Shown here piece by piece: positions 26,946 through 37,052 of a stretch of 64,000 nt of DNA. Every line of letters starts with the position of its first letter. The first letter of the stretch is position 1. Origin of the DNA: Thalassotalea fonticola (GTDB lineage Bacteria; Pseudomonadota; Gammaproteobacteria; Enterobacterales; Alteromonadaceae); the NCBI RefSeq assembly GCF_032911225.1, contig NZ_CP136600.1:3906001-3970000 (forward strand), read 5' to 3'. Under the pieces are notes generated by a model. It did not search any database. It was not told where the DNA came from and worked only from the letters and a program-made list of their open reading frames with translations. The position numbers were made by a program, and so were the translations under genes.

Positions 26946-27971
26946 CTAATCCCAGCTTAAAATTACTTTACCAGAGTTGCCAGAGAGCATGGCATCAAAG
27001 CCTTGCTGGAAGTCATCAATTGGAAAGTGATGAGTAATGATAGGCGATAAGTCTAATCCTGATTGAATTAAGCTCGCCATTTTGTACCATGTTTCAAACA
27101 TTTCACGGCCATAAATGCCTTTGATGGTTAAGCCTTTAAAAATTATTTGACTCCAATCTATCGCCATGTCTTGCCCTGGAATACCTAGCATGGCTATTTT
27201 ACCGCCATTATTCATATTCGCTAACATGTCTCTAAATGCCATAGGTACGCCCGACATTTCCATACCAACATCAAAGCCTTCAGTCATACCAAGTTCATTC
27301 ATCACATCTTTTAGGTTTTCATTAGCAACGTTAACTGCGCGGGTAGCACCCATTTTACGCGCTAATTCTAAACGATATTCATTGATATCTGTAATGACTA
27401 CATGGCGAGCGCCAACATGTTTAGCAACGGCTGCGGCCATAATGCCAATAGGGCCTGCACCGGTAATAAGTACATCTTCACCGACTAAATCAAATGAAAG
27501 AGCGGTATGTACGGCATTACCAAACGGGTCAAATACTGCTGCTAAATCGTCTGAAATTTCATCCGGTAATTTAAAGGCATTATATGCAGGAATAACCAAA
27601 TATTCGGCGAAGCTACCCGTCCTATCAACACCGACACCAACAGTATTACGACATAAATGGGTACGACCACCGCGGCAATTTCGACAATGGCCACAGGTGA
27701 TATGGCCTTCACCAGAGACTCTGTCACCCTTGGTAAAACCCTTTACTTCCTGGCCCATATCAACTACAACACCAGCATATTCATGGCCGACAACCATAGG
27801 CACGGGAATAGTTTTTTGTGACCATTCATCCCAGTTGTAAATATGAATATCGGTACCACAGATAGCAGTTTTGTTGATTTTAATTAATAAATCGTTATGG
27901 CCAACCTCAGGTTTTGGTGAATCAGTCATCCAAATACCTGGTTCAGCCTTTAATTTTGCTAATGATTTCAT
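26946..27971 (-). CDS. tdh: L-threonine 3-dehydrogenase
   Basis: A 341-residue zinc alcohol dehydrogenase-type enzyme oxidising threonine to 2-amino-3-ketobutyrate with NAD. Catalytic zinc site Cys in [17 protein letters not shown], structural zinc cysteines in [15 protein letters not shown], and the nucleotide-binding loop [14 protein letters not shown] are all present. Length equals E. coli Tdh (341). It lies 23 bases behind kbl, whose enzyme uses its product, in one operon ended by a terminator. Confidence 0.97.
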   Translation of the reverse strand: MKSLAKLKAEPGIWMTDSPKPEVGHNDLLIKINKTAICGTDIHIYNWDEWSQKTIPVPMVVGHEYAGVVVDMGQEVKGFTKGDRVSGEGHITCGHCRNCRGGRTHLCRNTVGVGVDRTGSFAEYLVIPAYNAFKLPDEISDDLAAVFDPFGNAVHTALSFDLVGEDVLITGAGPIGIMAAAVAKHVGARHVVITDINEYRLELARKMGATRAVNVANENLKDVMNELGMTEGFDVGMEMSGVPMAFRDMLANMNNGGKIAMLGIPGQDMAIDWSQIIFKGLTIKGIYGREMFETWYKMASLIQSGLDLSPIITHHFPIDDFQQGFDAMLSGNSGKVILSWD

Positions 27972-27994
27972 TTTTTTATCTCTTCGGTAAGCGG

Positions 27995-29188
27995 TTAAAT
28001 CACGCCCATTTCTTTACCAATACGGATAAAGGCTTCAATAGCTTTATCTAATTGTGCACGAGTATGAGCTGCAGAAATTTGCGTACGAATACGAGCCTGC
28101 CCTTTTGGTACAACCGGGAAAGAGAACCCAATAACGTATATACCTTCGCTAAGTAAACGGTTTGACATATCTGCCGCTACTTTAGCATCACCTAACATTA
28201 CTGGCACAATCGCGTGATCGGCACCGGCACAAGTAAAGCCAGCAGCTTCCATATTGTCACGAAAATATGCCGCATTGTCTTTTAATGTTTTACGTAATTC
28301 ACCGCCCTGGGCAAGCATATCAATTACTTTGATTGATGCTGTTACAATTGCAGGTGCTAATGAGTTGGAGAAAAGGTACGGGCGCGAACGTTGACGTAAC
28401 CATTCAATGACCTCTTTACTTGCTGATGTGTAGCCGCCAGATGCGCCACCCATAGCTTTACCTAACGTACCGGTAATAATATCTACGCGGCTCATTACGT
28501 CGCAGTACTCGTGTGAACCACGACCTTCTTCACCAACAAAACCGACAGCGTGTGAATCATCAACCATAACCATGGCACCGTATTTATCGGCTAAATCACA
28601 CACACCTTTAAGGTTGGCGATAACACCATCCATAGAGAATACACCATCAGTCGCAATCAATTTAAAGCGTGCACCGGCATCATTTGCAGCAATCAGTTGT
28701 TCTTCAAGGGCTGCCATGTCGTTGTTGGCATAGCGAAAACGTTTTGCTTTACATAAACGTACACCGTCAATAATTGATGCATGGTTTAATGCATCAGAAA
28801 TAATAGCATCTTCAGCGCCTAGAATGGTTTCAAACAAACCGGCATTGGCATCAAAACACGAAGAATAAAGAATGGTATCTTCCATACCGAGAAAGTTACT
28901 CAACTTACCTTCTAACGTTTTATGTATATCTTGCGTGCCACAAATAAATCGCACTGAAGCCATACCAAAGCCATGGTCATCTAAGCCGCCTTTAGCGGCG
29001 TTTATCAGCTCAGGATGATTTGCCAAGCCTAAATAATTGTTCGCACAAAAATTAATAACTTCTTCACCACTGCTCACGGCTATATCAGCTTGTTGAGCGG
29101 TAGTGATAATTCGCTCTGCTTTATACAGGCCTTCATCTTTTACTTGGTCGATTTGTTGTTGTAGGTGGTTAATAAAATTAGATGACAT
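27995..29188 (-). CDS. kbl: 2-amino-3-ketobutyrate CoA ligase (glycine C-acetyltransferase)
   Basis: A 397-residue PLP enzyme that splits 2-amino-3-ketobutyrate with CoA into glycine and acetyl-CoA. The PLP lysine is Lys244 in [13 protein letters not shown], the same number as in E. coli. [16 protein letters not shown] is the cofactor-stacking region. It is first in the kbl-tdh operon. A divergent Lrp/AsnC regulator starts 233 bases away. Confidence 0.97.
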   Translation of the reverse strand: MSSNFINHLQQQIDQVKDEGLYKAERIITTAQQADIAVSSGEEVINFCANNYLGLANHPELINAAKGGLDDHGFGMASVRFICGTQDIHKTLEGKLSNFLGMEDTILYSSCFDANAGLFETILGAEDAIISDALNHASIIDGVRLCKAKRFRYANNDMAALEEQLIAANDAGARFKLIATDGVFSMDGVIANLKGVCDLADKYGAMVMVDDSHAVGFVGEEGRGSHEYCDVMSRVDIITGTLGKAMGGASGGYTSASKEVIEWLRQRSRPYLFSNSLAPAIVTASIKVIDMLAQGGELRKTLKDNAAYFRDNMEAAGFTCAGADHAIVPVMLGDAKVAADMSNRLLSEGIYVIGFSFPVVPKGQARIRTQISAAHTRAQLDKAIEAFIRIGKEMGVI

Positions 29189-29361
29189 AGTAGCCTCAGT
29201 AAAACCTTTTATTTAAAAACATGATTAGTAATTGTAGTTTCTGGCGAGTATTTTGCTGCAGTTATTACAATACTTTCGATTTATGATGGAGGTATTATTC
29301 ACTTTCTTTAATATAAAAAAAAGTTTACAGATGTTCAAAACGACTTATAATTATTGCGAAT

Positions 29362-29379
29362 TGACACTGCTTGGTGTCA
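29362..29379. promoter_or_regulatory. Inverted repeat between kbl and an Lrp/AsnC regulator
   Basis: TGACAC and GTGTCA are perfect 6-base arms with a 6-base spacer. It lies 43 bases upstream of the regulator start and in the divergent kbl promoter region. It could be an operator for the adjacent regulator or another factor; no binding evidence is available from sequence. Confidence 0.4.
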
Positions 29380-29421
29380 CTTTGTAAGGTTGGGGCAAAT
29401 TGATAACAAGGTAGTAGACAG

Positions 29422-29850
29422 ATGATCAGTGAAAAAGACGAAGAGTTGCTTTCAATTCTTAGGTGTAATGCCAGAGCTAGCGTTTCTGATATTGCCAGAG
29501 CTTTAAATGTTTCTAGAACCGCTATACAAAATAGAATTAACAAGCTTGAAAGTAACGGCGTGATAAAGTCTTACGGTGTTGAATTGGGCAGCAATTATAC
29601 AAAGCATTTAATCACCATAAATGTATCGTTGAAAGTAAACCCGAACTTACGCGAGAAAATTTGTATTACTTTAAGAAAAATACATCAGATAAGCCATATC
29701 TACTCAATTAGCGGTGAGTTTGATCTGCTTGTTGTACTGCAGATCCAATCGCTCAAACACCTTACTGCTATTTTAGATAATATTTGTCATTTAGAAGGGG
29801 TAGAGCGAACCAATTCATCGATTATCCTTGATGCCATTTTTGAAAGGTAA
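29422..29850 (+). CDS. Lrp/AsnC family transcriptional regulator
   Basis: A 142-residue regulator with an N-terminal winged helix (ISEKDEELLSILRCNARASVSDIARALNVSRTAIQNRINKLE region, residues 2-43, read by pieces) and a C-terminal RAM ligand-binding domain (YSISGEFDLLVVLQI). These proteins sense amino acids. Its divergent position next to kbl-tdh suggests that it controls threonine or glycine catabolism (inference). Confidence 0.9.
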   Translation: MISEKDEELLSILRCNARASVSDIARALNVSRTAIQNRINKLESNGVIKSYGVELGSNYTKHLITINVSLKVNPNLREKICITLRKIHQISHIYSISGEFDLLVVLQIQSLKHLTAILDNICHLEGVERTNSSIILDAIFER

Positions 29851-29876
29851 TACCAATTATTTAATGGACTTGGTAT
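29850..29876. repeat. ATACCAA/TTGGTAT palindromic repeat, copy 3
   Basis: ATACCAA (29850-29856) and TTGGTAT (29870-29876) are inverted arms of a 27-base element that begins on the last base of the regulator's stop codon. The length and the bases around the centre resemble copy 2. Confidence 0.55.
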
Positions 29877-29956
29877 AAACTTGACCTTAATATTTATTAA
29901 GCTAATTCAGTCCATTGTTAGTATGATGATGGCTCATTCATTTAGAAGAAAACAAA

Positions 29957-31240
29957 TTGAACAAACAAAAACTTTCATTACGGCTTTACCAATTGGTCAT
30001 TATGCTAATAACACCAATTTTAATTTTGGTGTTTTTAATTCGCTCTCTAAACCATAAAGAATATAGACAGCGTTTAAGTGAGCGCTTTGGCTGGACCTCT
30101 TCAAATTTAAAACCGGGTGGTATTGTTGTGCACGCAGCCAGTGTGGGCGAGGTTATTGCGGTTACTCCTTTTGTTGAAGAGTTGTTGGTTCAACAACCTG
30201 ATTTACCAATTACAGTAACTACATTTACACCAACTGGTTCAGCACAGGTTATTAAGTCTTTTCAAAATCGAGTTCAACACTGCTACTTACCGCTAGACAT
30301 TTCATTTTGTGTGCACTTATTTTTCAAGTTTTTAAAACCTAAAGCCGTTGTTTTAATGGAAACTGAAATTTGGCCAACACTTATCCAACGTTGCCATAAA
30401 TCGGGTGTTAAATTATTACTTATCAATGGCCGGTTATCAGGCAAATCATTAAAAAGCTATAAAAAGATATCCTGGTTAATTAAGCCTGCTTTAAATAAAT
30501 TCTCAGCTATTTTATGTCAAAGTGAAGATAATCTTGAAAACTTTATTCACCTTGGTGCAAAGCCTGAAATTCTGTCAAATTCAGGTAATTTAAAATACGA
30601 TATAAGCATTACTGATGACGTGCAAAACAAGATTTCCAAACTGCAGCAATGTATTGCAAATGATAGAACAATCATGGTGGTAGGGAGTACTCATCAAGGA
30701 GAAGAAATACAACTGATTAATGCCTTTAAGCGACTAAAAGAAAATCATCAAAACTTACTTTTAGTACTTGTTCCGCGCCATCCTGAACGTTTTTCCTCGG
30801 TTGGAAAAATATGCCAAGAGCAAGAGTTAAACGTTGTTACTCGATCTTCAAAGCAACAAGTTAATGCTGAGCATGACGTATGGCTGATTGATACCTTAGG
30901 AGAGTTATTGCCGGTTTATGCCTTAGCGGATATATGTATTGTTGCTGGCAGCTTTTCCGATGTAGGCGGGCATAACCCGTTAGAAGCGGCATTATTTTCC
31001 AAGCCTATTTTAGTGGGTGAAAATATGGCTAACTTTAAAGATATCAATGCTAAGTTCATTGCAGCAAAGGCTATAGTACAACTGAAGGACAATCTTGATT
31101 TAACCGCCGAGCTTAGTACTTTAATTGATGATCAAGCGTTGTGTATAGAACTGGGCAAAAATGCAGAAAAGTTAGTAAAAAGTAATCAAGGTGCAACAGT
31201 AACCAGTGCTAACACCCTAAAAAGTCTTATAAATATATAA
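29957..31240 (+). CDS. waaA: 3-deoxy-D-manno-octulosonic acid transferase WaaA
   Basis: A 427-residue inner-membrane glycosyltransferase that adds Kdo to lipid IVA. An N-terminal helix (about 10-28) is followed by ERFGW, VVHAASVGEVIAVTPFVE, VLMETEIWPTLIQRC and the acceptor/donor signature GSTHQGEE, VPRHPERF and FSDVGGHNPLEAA. The start is a TTG at 29957 with AGAAGA upstream. Presence of a nearby Kdo kinase suggests that it transfers one Kdo (inference). Confidence 0.95.
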   Translation: MNKQKLSLRLYQLVIMLITPILILVFLIRSLNHKEYRQRLSERFGWTSSNLKPGGIVVHAASVGEVIAVTPFVEELLVQQPDLPITVTTFTPTGSAQVIKSFQNRVQHCYLPLDISFCVHLFFKFLKPKAVVLMETEIWPTLIQRCHKSGVKLLLINGRLSGKSLKSYKKISWLIKPALNKFSAILCQSEDNLENFIHLGAKPEILSNSGNLKYDISITDDVQNKISKLQQCIANDRTIMVVGSTHQGEEIQLINAFKRLKENHQNLLLVLVPRHPERFSSVGKICQEQELNVVTRSSKQQVNAEHDVWLIDTLGELLPVYALADICIVAGSFSDVGGHNPLEAALFSKPILVGENMANFKDINAKFIAAKAIVQLKDNLDLTAELSTLIDDQALCIELGKNAEKLVKSNQGATVTSANTLKSLINI

Positions 31241-31253
31241 GCCTAAATAACTA

Positions 31254-32288
31254 TTAGAGTAGATTATCTATTTGCTCTTTTACCATTTCGAAACTAATGC
31301 GATGCATTAATTCACCTTTGGCGCGAGTATTCCAGGGTAATTGCGTTGATGGCTTACCGCGTTGCTCTAAAACGCATTCTTCATATACACTGGCAACATT
31401 GTTCTGGCAAGTGTATGGGCCAGTACGTTTAGGGTTTGAGTGGGCGTATAAACCTATCACCGGAGTTTCCACCGTAGTCGCCATATGTGTTGGACCTGTA
31501 TCAGGTGCTATAACGAGCTTCGCCGACTCTAATACCGCCATTAATTGCTTTAAGTTGGTTTTACCGACTAAATTTATCAATTCAACATTCGCATGTTTGA
31601 TAATATCTTCTCCGAGGTTAACTTCAAGAGCTCCTGGGCCGCCGCAAAGAACAACGTGATAACCTTTTTCACTTAAATACTCGGCTGCTTGTGCGTACTT
31701 TTCTGGCTGCCAATTGCGCTCTGCTTTACTGGCAGCGGCAGAAATAACAACATAAAACTTATCTTGTGGAATACTATCTTTAGCAAAAGCTCTTTCACTT
31801 TCACCAAAAGGCATAAGCCAATGTGGCGCTTCGGTTTTAACTCCTATGGCATTAGCGAATGCCATAAAGCCTTCAAGTACGTGCGGTTGCTCTTGTGCGG
31901 CAATTTTTTTATTAGTGAAAAGCCATTGGCCTTCTCTTGCTCTGGCCCTGTCAAAGCCAATTTTTATTTTTGCCGAAATACATAAACTGGCAATACTGGC
32001 TCTAAGCGCTGCTTGCATATGAAATAGTACGTCAAATTTACGTCCTTTCATTACCGCTTTAAGTTCTTTAAAAGCAGCAGTACCTTTTGATTTATCGAAA
32101 ATTATAAACTCAATACCCGGTAAATCTTTTAGCAGCATGTGCTCTACTTTGCCTAACACCCACGTGATCGCAATTTCTGGATATTGTTTTTGAATTTGTT
32201 GTACCATAGCAACTGCATGGCAAACATCACCAATGGCGGAAAGCCTTAAAATACAAAGAGATTTTGGGGTAGGTATTTGACCTAGCAT
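31254..32288 (-). CDS. Glycosyltransferase family 9 (LPS heptosyltransferase-type)
   Basis: A protein of about 344 residues of the ADP-heptose:LPS heptosyltransferase fold. CILRLSAIGDVCHAVAMVQQ is the N-terminal signature; VISAAASKAERNWQPEKY and VIAPDTGPTHMATTVETP form the nucleotide-sugar site. I use ATG 32288 rather than an upstream TTG. It lies between waaA and kdkA, so it probably adds a heptose to the inner core; whether it is the first or second heptosyltransferase cannot be told. Confidence 0.85.
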   Translation of the reverse strand: MLGQIPTPKSLCILRLSAIGDVCHAVAMVQQIQKQYPEIAITWVLGKVEHMLLKDLPGIEFIIFDKSKGTAAFKELKAVMKGRKFDVLFHMQAALRASIASLCISAKIKIGFDRARAREGQWLFTNKKIAAQEQPHVLEGFMAFANAIGVKTEAPHWLMPFGESERAFAKDSIPQDKFYVVISAAASKAERNWQPEKYAQAAEYLSEKGYHVVLCGGPGALEVNLGEDIIKHANVELINLVGKTNLKQLMAVLESAKLVIAPDTGPTHMATTVETPVIGLYAHSNPKRTGPYTCQNNVASVYEECVLEQRGKPSTQLPWNTRAKGELMHRISFEMVKEQIDNLL

Positions 32289-32344
32289 AAACGAGTTACC
32301 AAAATAGCAATTAAGCAAAATATAATTAAGTAAGGTCTATTATC

Positions 32345-33088
32345 TTGAACCTGTCGAGATTTGTAAAACAATCATCTGTAAATTTTTTCAAAGAAGGTAG
32401 CTATACCTGTATTTATGAGCGCGAATTACTACCAGACTTTTGCTTAGAAATGTTTAATGCGCAATATTGGCAACAAAAAGATGCTATTTTAGGTAAAGCT
32501 GTTGGTCGTGGTACTGCTTGGTTTATTAAACACTCCAGCACAGATATGGTGCTAAGACATTATTATCGCGGTGGCTTAATTGGCAAGTTAATAAATGATA
32601 GTTATATTTTTACCGGAGTAATGAATAGCCGCGCCGCAAAAGAGTTTGTTTTACTTAAAGAAATGCAGCATTGGCATTTACCTGCACCTAAGCCTGTTGC
32701 GTTTCAAATAAAACGCAATGGTTTTACCTATCAAGCAGACATACTAATAGAGTTAATCCCTGGCGCCACTGATCTTGTCGGCTTATTAACTCAATCAGAA
32801 CTGCCGGATGAGATTTGGCAAAGCATTGGAAGATGTATCAAGAGATTCCATCAAAGGCATATTTATCATCACGACTTAAATGCACATAATATTATGTTAG
32901 ATAGTGATAATAAGGTTTGGTTAATCGACTTTGATCAAGGCAAGATAATGCCTAAGGCTGGTAAATGGCAGCAAGAAAATTTACAGCGTTTATTACGTTC
33001 TTTCAGAAAAGAGTTGGCTAAATTACCTGAGTTTCATTTTACTGAAACTCAGTGGCAATTATTATTACAAGGTTACGAATTAGTATAA
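32345..33088 (+). CDS. kdkA: 3-deoxy-D-manno-octulosonic acid kinase
   Basis: A 247-residue KdkA-family kinase that phosphorylates Kdo at the 4-position. Signatures: AVGRGTAWFIKH, MVLRHYYRGGLIGKL, and a protein-kinase-like catalytic loop HHDLNAHNIMLD with the metal site LIDFDQGK. Start is TTG at 32345; no better start exists. KdkA is found in bacteria with a single phosphorylated Kdo. The gene is divergent from the family 9 glycosyltransferase. Confidence 0.92.
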   Translation: MNLSRFVKQSSVNFFKEGSYTCIYERELLPDFCLEMFNAQYWQQKDAILGKAVGRGTAWFIKHSSTDMVLRHYYRGGLIGKLINDSYIFTGVMNSRAAKEFVLLKEMQHWHLPAPKPVAFQIKRNGFTYQADILIELIPGATDLVGLLTQSELPDEIWQSIGRCIKRFHQRHIYHHDLNAHNIMLDSDNKVWLIDFDQGKIMPKAGKWQQENLQRLLRSFRKELAKLPEFHFTETQWQLLLQGYELV

Positions 33089-33092
33089 ATAA

Positions 33093-33758
33093 CTAAATGG
33101 CAATTTGCTGTGTTAAAGCATCTTGTTTTAGCGCTTTGTACTGATCACGTGCATTTTCAAAATCTTGACGAGCCCCATCTGTAACATATGGGCTTAATAA
33201 GGCGAAAATTTTCAATAACCCTTCATATAAACTAGCATCATCAATTTTAGGGTTATCTTCTATTTGTGTTTGTAAATAGCTTAACCAAAATGTCGTCGTG
33301 ATCCTTAGTAAACAAGTTAAATCCTCTAATTCATCATCTTTTATGCTTAGAATTTCAGCTTCGTTTAAAGACTGTAACATGCTCGAAACTTTTTGGATGA
33401 TTTCTTTTTGAATCTCGCTGTAGCGTTTTTTAAGGGCTGGATTTTTGCTTAGTAAGACGGGTAAGTTGCTATAGAAAAATCTAAATTTAGAAATAAGCTG
33501 AAATACAATATCCATATACAACAATATACTGTCTAATGGATTAATAGCATCTGATAACCCTTTAAACTGATTAATTAGATCATCGGCATATTCGCTGTAT
33601 ATTGCATTTATGATGTCTTCTTTATTACGAAAATGATAATAAAGGTTACCCGGGCTTATCCCCAAATGAGCAGCAATATGGTTAGTGGTAATGTTGCGTT
33701 CGCCCTGCTCATTAAAAAGCTCAATGCTGGCGACGATGATCTTATCTCTGGTTTTCAT
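33093..33758 (-). CDS. TetR/AcrR family transcriptional regulator
   Basis: A 221-residue regulator with a clear TetR helix-turn-helix in the first 50 residues (ITTNHIAAHLGISPGNLYYH, FRNKEDIINAIY). The rest is the all-helical ligand/dimer domain. It is convergent with kdkA (4 bases apart). No adjacent target such as an efflux pump is present, so its regulon and ligand are unknown. Confidence 0.9.
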   Translation of the reverse strand: MKTRDKIIVASIELFNEQGERNITTNHIAAHLGISPGNLYYHFRNKEDIINAIYSEYADDLINQFKGLSDAINPLDSILLYMDIVFQLISKFRFFYSNLPVLLSKNPALKKRYSEIQKEIIQKVSSMLQSLNEAEILSIKDDELEDLTCLLRITTTFWLSYLQTQIEDNPKIDDASLYEGLLKIFALLSPYVTDGARQDFENARDQYKALKQDALTQQIAI

Positions 33759-34010
33759 TTCTAGCGAAACTCTTTAAATATAGATATTAACTCGATACCA
33801 ACATCATACTATCAAAATCGTTTAAAATGGAACTTTTTTGAGTAATTACTTTATTTTTTTCTAAGTGATATATTTTCTACCATGCTGATTAATTGCATAA
33901 TAAGTTTTTCTAAAACCCTTTGCTTTGTCTACAAGCACAGCTAAAATAATGAAATTACTAAGATATCCGTACTTTGAATGTTAGCGGGTATACATTTATT
34001 TAATGACTAA

Positions 34011-34502
<492 letters not shown>

Positions 34503-34575
34503 TAAAGTTAACTGCTAAAGACAATATTTATATTAGTTAAAAACCTTTTATATTACAGAGATTCAAGGAAATATC

Positions 34576-34992
34576 ATGACACAACCTTTAGTTGTAGGTG
34601 CAAATGCATCTTTAAAGAAATCGTTCACTTCAGCAGATGTTGAAAAGTTTGCTGAAGTATCATTGGATTCTAATCCAATCCACCTAGATGAAGAAGCGGG
34701 CAAAGCATCAATATTTAAACAACGTGTTGTGCACGGAGCTTTGGTGAGCAGTTTGTTTTCTGCTCTGTTAGGTTGTGAATTACCAGGTGAAGGCACTATT
34801 TTTTTAGGGCAAACAATTAAGTTTTCAGCACCTGTATTTTTAAACGAAGAAATTACAGCAACGGTTGAAGTTGCCAGCATTCATTCTAGAAGACGAATTG
34901 TTACATTCAATCTAACTGCTGTTAACCCCGAAGGTACTGTGGTGATCAGTGGAGAAGCAACGGTTATGGCACCTAAGCATTTATTAAGCTAA
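34576..34992 (+). CDS. MaoC-like (R)-specific enoyl-CoA hydratase
   Basis: A 138-residue single hotdog domain. The hydratase-2 motif is SLDSNPIHLDEEAGK (Asp and His catalytic pair), followed by QRVVHGALVSSLFSALLG. Such PhaJ-type enzymes hydrate trans-2-enoyl-CoA to (R)-3-hydroxyacyl-CoA, linking beta-oxidation with PHA or acyl pools. There are no PHA genes in the window, so its pathway is not shown. It is preceded by AAGGAAAT as a ribosome site. Confidence 0.85.
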   Translation: MTQPLVVGANASLKKSFTSADVEKFAEVSLDSNPIHLDEEAGKASIFKQRVVHGALVSSLFSALLGCELPGEGTIFLGQTIKFSAPVFLNEEITATVEVASIHSRRRIVTFNLTAVNPEGTVVISGEATVMAPKHLLS

Positions 34993-35015
34993 TTGCGATA
35001 GAAAAATTACTAAGA

Positions 35016-35831
35016 CTAGTTTTTCTGACAAGTTGGACAAAATACACTGGCTCGACCCGACTGGCGAATCTCTTCTAACCGAGTTTCGCAAATCAAACAC
35101 TTTTCGCCGCCCCTACCATAAACCTGTAATGACTGAGCAAAATAACCGGGACGACCATCAGTTTGAGTAAAGTCTTTTAAGGTGGTGCCGCCTTGATTTA
35201 TTGCTTTAGCCAACACTTGTTTAATAATTTCGGTCAGGTTGTTGTAGCGCTTTTGGCTTATTTTACCGGCAGGAGCTGTTGGTAATATACCGGCTTGAAA
35301 CAAGGCTTCGTTGGCATAAATGTTACCGACGCCTACAACCACATGGTTATTCATAATGAAGGTTTTAATCGGTACTGTTTTTTTCCGTGATTTTTTAAAC
35401 AAATAACCTTTATCGAATTCATCTAATAATGGCTCTGGACCAAGCCGTGCTAATAAAGGGTGTTCGCTTACATCTTCAGTTAACCACAGCACTGCGCCAA
35501 ATCGCCTTGGATCGTTAAGGCGCAAGGCAACTCCAGAAGTTAACACTAAATCAAAGTGATCATGCTTAGCAACGATGGTATCTTTCGGAATGACTCTAAT
35601 AGTACCTGACATGCCTAAATGCAGAACCAACGTACCTTTTGCAGTTTTTAATAGTAAGTATTTTGCCCGACGACTTACTTCAATAATTATTTCTCCGCAC
35701 ATTTCATCTATATTTGGTGTTATAGGCCAACGCATTTTTGCATTACGCACAATAACATCACTAACTGTTTGGTTTAATACATGAGGACTAATGCCTTTTC
35801 GGCATACTTCTACTTCTGGTAACTCTGGCAT
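35016..35831 (-). CDS. mutM: Formamidopyrimidine-DNA glycosylase
   Basis: A 271-residue Fpg. MPELPEVEVC provides the catalytic Pro2 and Glu3; LHLGMSGTIR, a beta-hairpin Lys, and NIYANEALF are typical. The C-terminal zinc finger uses Cys in CLICETR and CPTCQ. It removes 8-oxoguanine and cuts the abasic site. It belongs to the conserved coaD-mutM-rpmGB-radC neighbourhood. Confidence 0.97.
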   Translation of the reverse strand: MPELPEVEVCRKGISPHVLNQTVSDVIVRNAKMRWPITPNIDEMCGEIIIEVSRRAKYLLLKTAKGTLVLHLGMSGTIRVIPKDTIVAKHDHFDLVLTSGVALRLNDPRRFGAVLWLTEDVSEHPLLARLGPEPLLDEFDKGYLFKKSRKKTVPIKTFIMNNHVVVGVGNIYANEALFQAGILPTAPAGKISQKRYNNLTEIIKQVLAKAINQGGTTLKDFTQTDGRPGYFAQSLQVYGRGGEKCLICETRLEEIRQSGRASVFCPTCQKN

Positions 35832-35978
35832 GTGAACAATCGATTAATTTACGTTAAATAGAGAAATATTAGGTTTTTAATTTATATAAAACCCTGAGGT
35901 TAGACTACATATTGTTACCCAATGCAAAGTTGATATCAACTAGACTAATATCAGTTTTTATTATTAATTGGTGATCTA

Positions 35979-36500
35979 ATGAAATTTGTAAATTGTTGCC
36001 ACGAAAAATATGCTAGTGAAATTCTTGAAATTTTAAATCAAGCAATTATTTCATCAACAGCTTTATATGATTATAAACCCAGAACATTAGATACTATGAT
36101 TGATTGGTTTGAAGTAAAGCGTGTTAATGATTTTCCGGTAATTGGTGTGCTAGATGCCAATAACACACTGATGGGATTTGCCACTTATAGTACATTTCGA
36201 GCTTGGCCAGCCTTTAAATATTCAGTAGAACATTCAATTTATATTCACCATGATCATCAAGGCAAAGGACTTGGTAAAGTGTTACTGAGCAACATTATTG
36301 AAGCCGCTAAACAGCAGCAATACCACACCATTATTGGTGGTATTGATATAACCAATACTGGCAGCATTGCATTGCATGAAAAACTCGGGTTTGTACATGC
36401 AGGGACGATTAAAGAAGCTGGCTTTAAATTTGGCCGGTGGCTAGATTTAGGTTTTTATCAATTAATACTCAATACACCTGAAACCCCGCTTGATGGTTAA
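35979..36500 (+). CDS. GNAT family N-acetyltransferase (phosphinothricin acetyltransferase-like)
   Basis: A 173-residue GNAT protein. The acetyl-CoA loop is HHDHQGKGLGKVLL (Q/RxxGxG/A). IGGIDITNTGSIALHEKLGFVHAGTIKEAGFKFGRW-type C-terminal features (read by pieces: IALHEKLGF, GRWLDLGFYQ) match the PAT/YncA subgroup that acetylates amino-acid analogues. The natural substrate is unknown. It appears monocistronic. Confidence 0.85.
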   Translation: MKFVNCCHEKYASEILEILNQAIISSTALYDYKPRTLDTMIDWFEVKRVNDFPVIGVLDANNTLMGFATYSTFRAWPAFKYSVEHSIYIHHDHQGKGLGKVLLSNIIEAAKQQQYHTIIGGIDITNTGSIALHEKLGFVHAGTIKEAGFKFGRWLDLGFYQLILNTPETPLDG

Positions 36501-36503
36501 TAC

Positions 36504-36956
36504 CTAAGCTCTTTCATCTTTAGGAGAATCCATAACTACATGAGTAGAAATAGTATGTACTTGCGGCAGGGTACCAAGTACATCGGTATGGAATGTTTTA
36601 TATGTTTTCAGATTAACTGTTTCTACCCTAAGAATGTATTCAAATGTGCCGGTAACATTGTGACATTCTCTGACCTCATGGGCTAAAGTAATAGCTTGCT
36701 CAAAAGCTTCTTGTGAGCCTTTCGTATGCTCACCTAAACCAACCGTCACATAGGCAATAAAGCCATTACCGAGTAATTCGTTATCTAATACCGCGCGATA
36801 GCCCTTAATAACACCTGAGCGCTCTAGCTCTTGCACCCGTCTTAAGCAAGCAGAAGGGGATAAACCAACTTTTTCAGCTAATTCTAAATTAGAAATGCGG
36901 CCATCAAGTTTTAGTTCTTGCAATATTTGCTCGTTATATCTGTCTTTTTTAGTCAT
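36504..36956 (-). CDS. Lrp/AsnC family transcriptional regulator
   Basis: A 150-residue regulator with a winged helix (ILQELKLDGRISNLELAEKV, LSPSACLRRVQELE) and a RAM domain (CHNVTGTFEYILRV). It lies divergent from a LysE-family exporter 96 bases away. In several bacteria such a pair is an amino-acid-responsive regulator and its exporter, so it probably controls that gene (inference). Confidence 0.9.
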   Translation of the reverse strand: MTKKDRYNEQILQELKLDGRISNLELAEKVGLSPSACLRRVQELERSGVIKGYRAVLDNELLGNGFIAYVTVGLGEHTKGSQEAFEQAITLAHEVRECHNVTGTFEYILRVETVNLKTYKTFHTDVLGTLPQVHTISTHVVMDSPKDERA

Positions 36957-37052
36957 AAGTTGTGTAATGAGTTGTTAATACGTGAAAATAGCACATTAAT
37001 TTCATCTTGAAAGGCGTATTATTGTTTTATCATAATAAACAAGGAAATTAAA

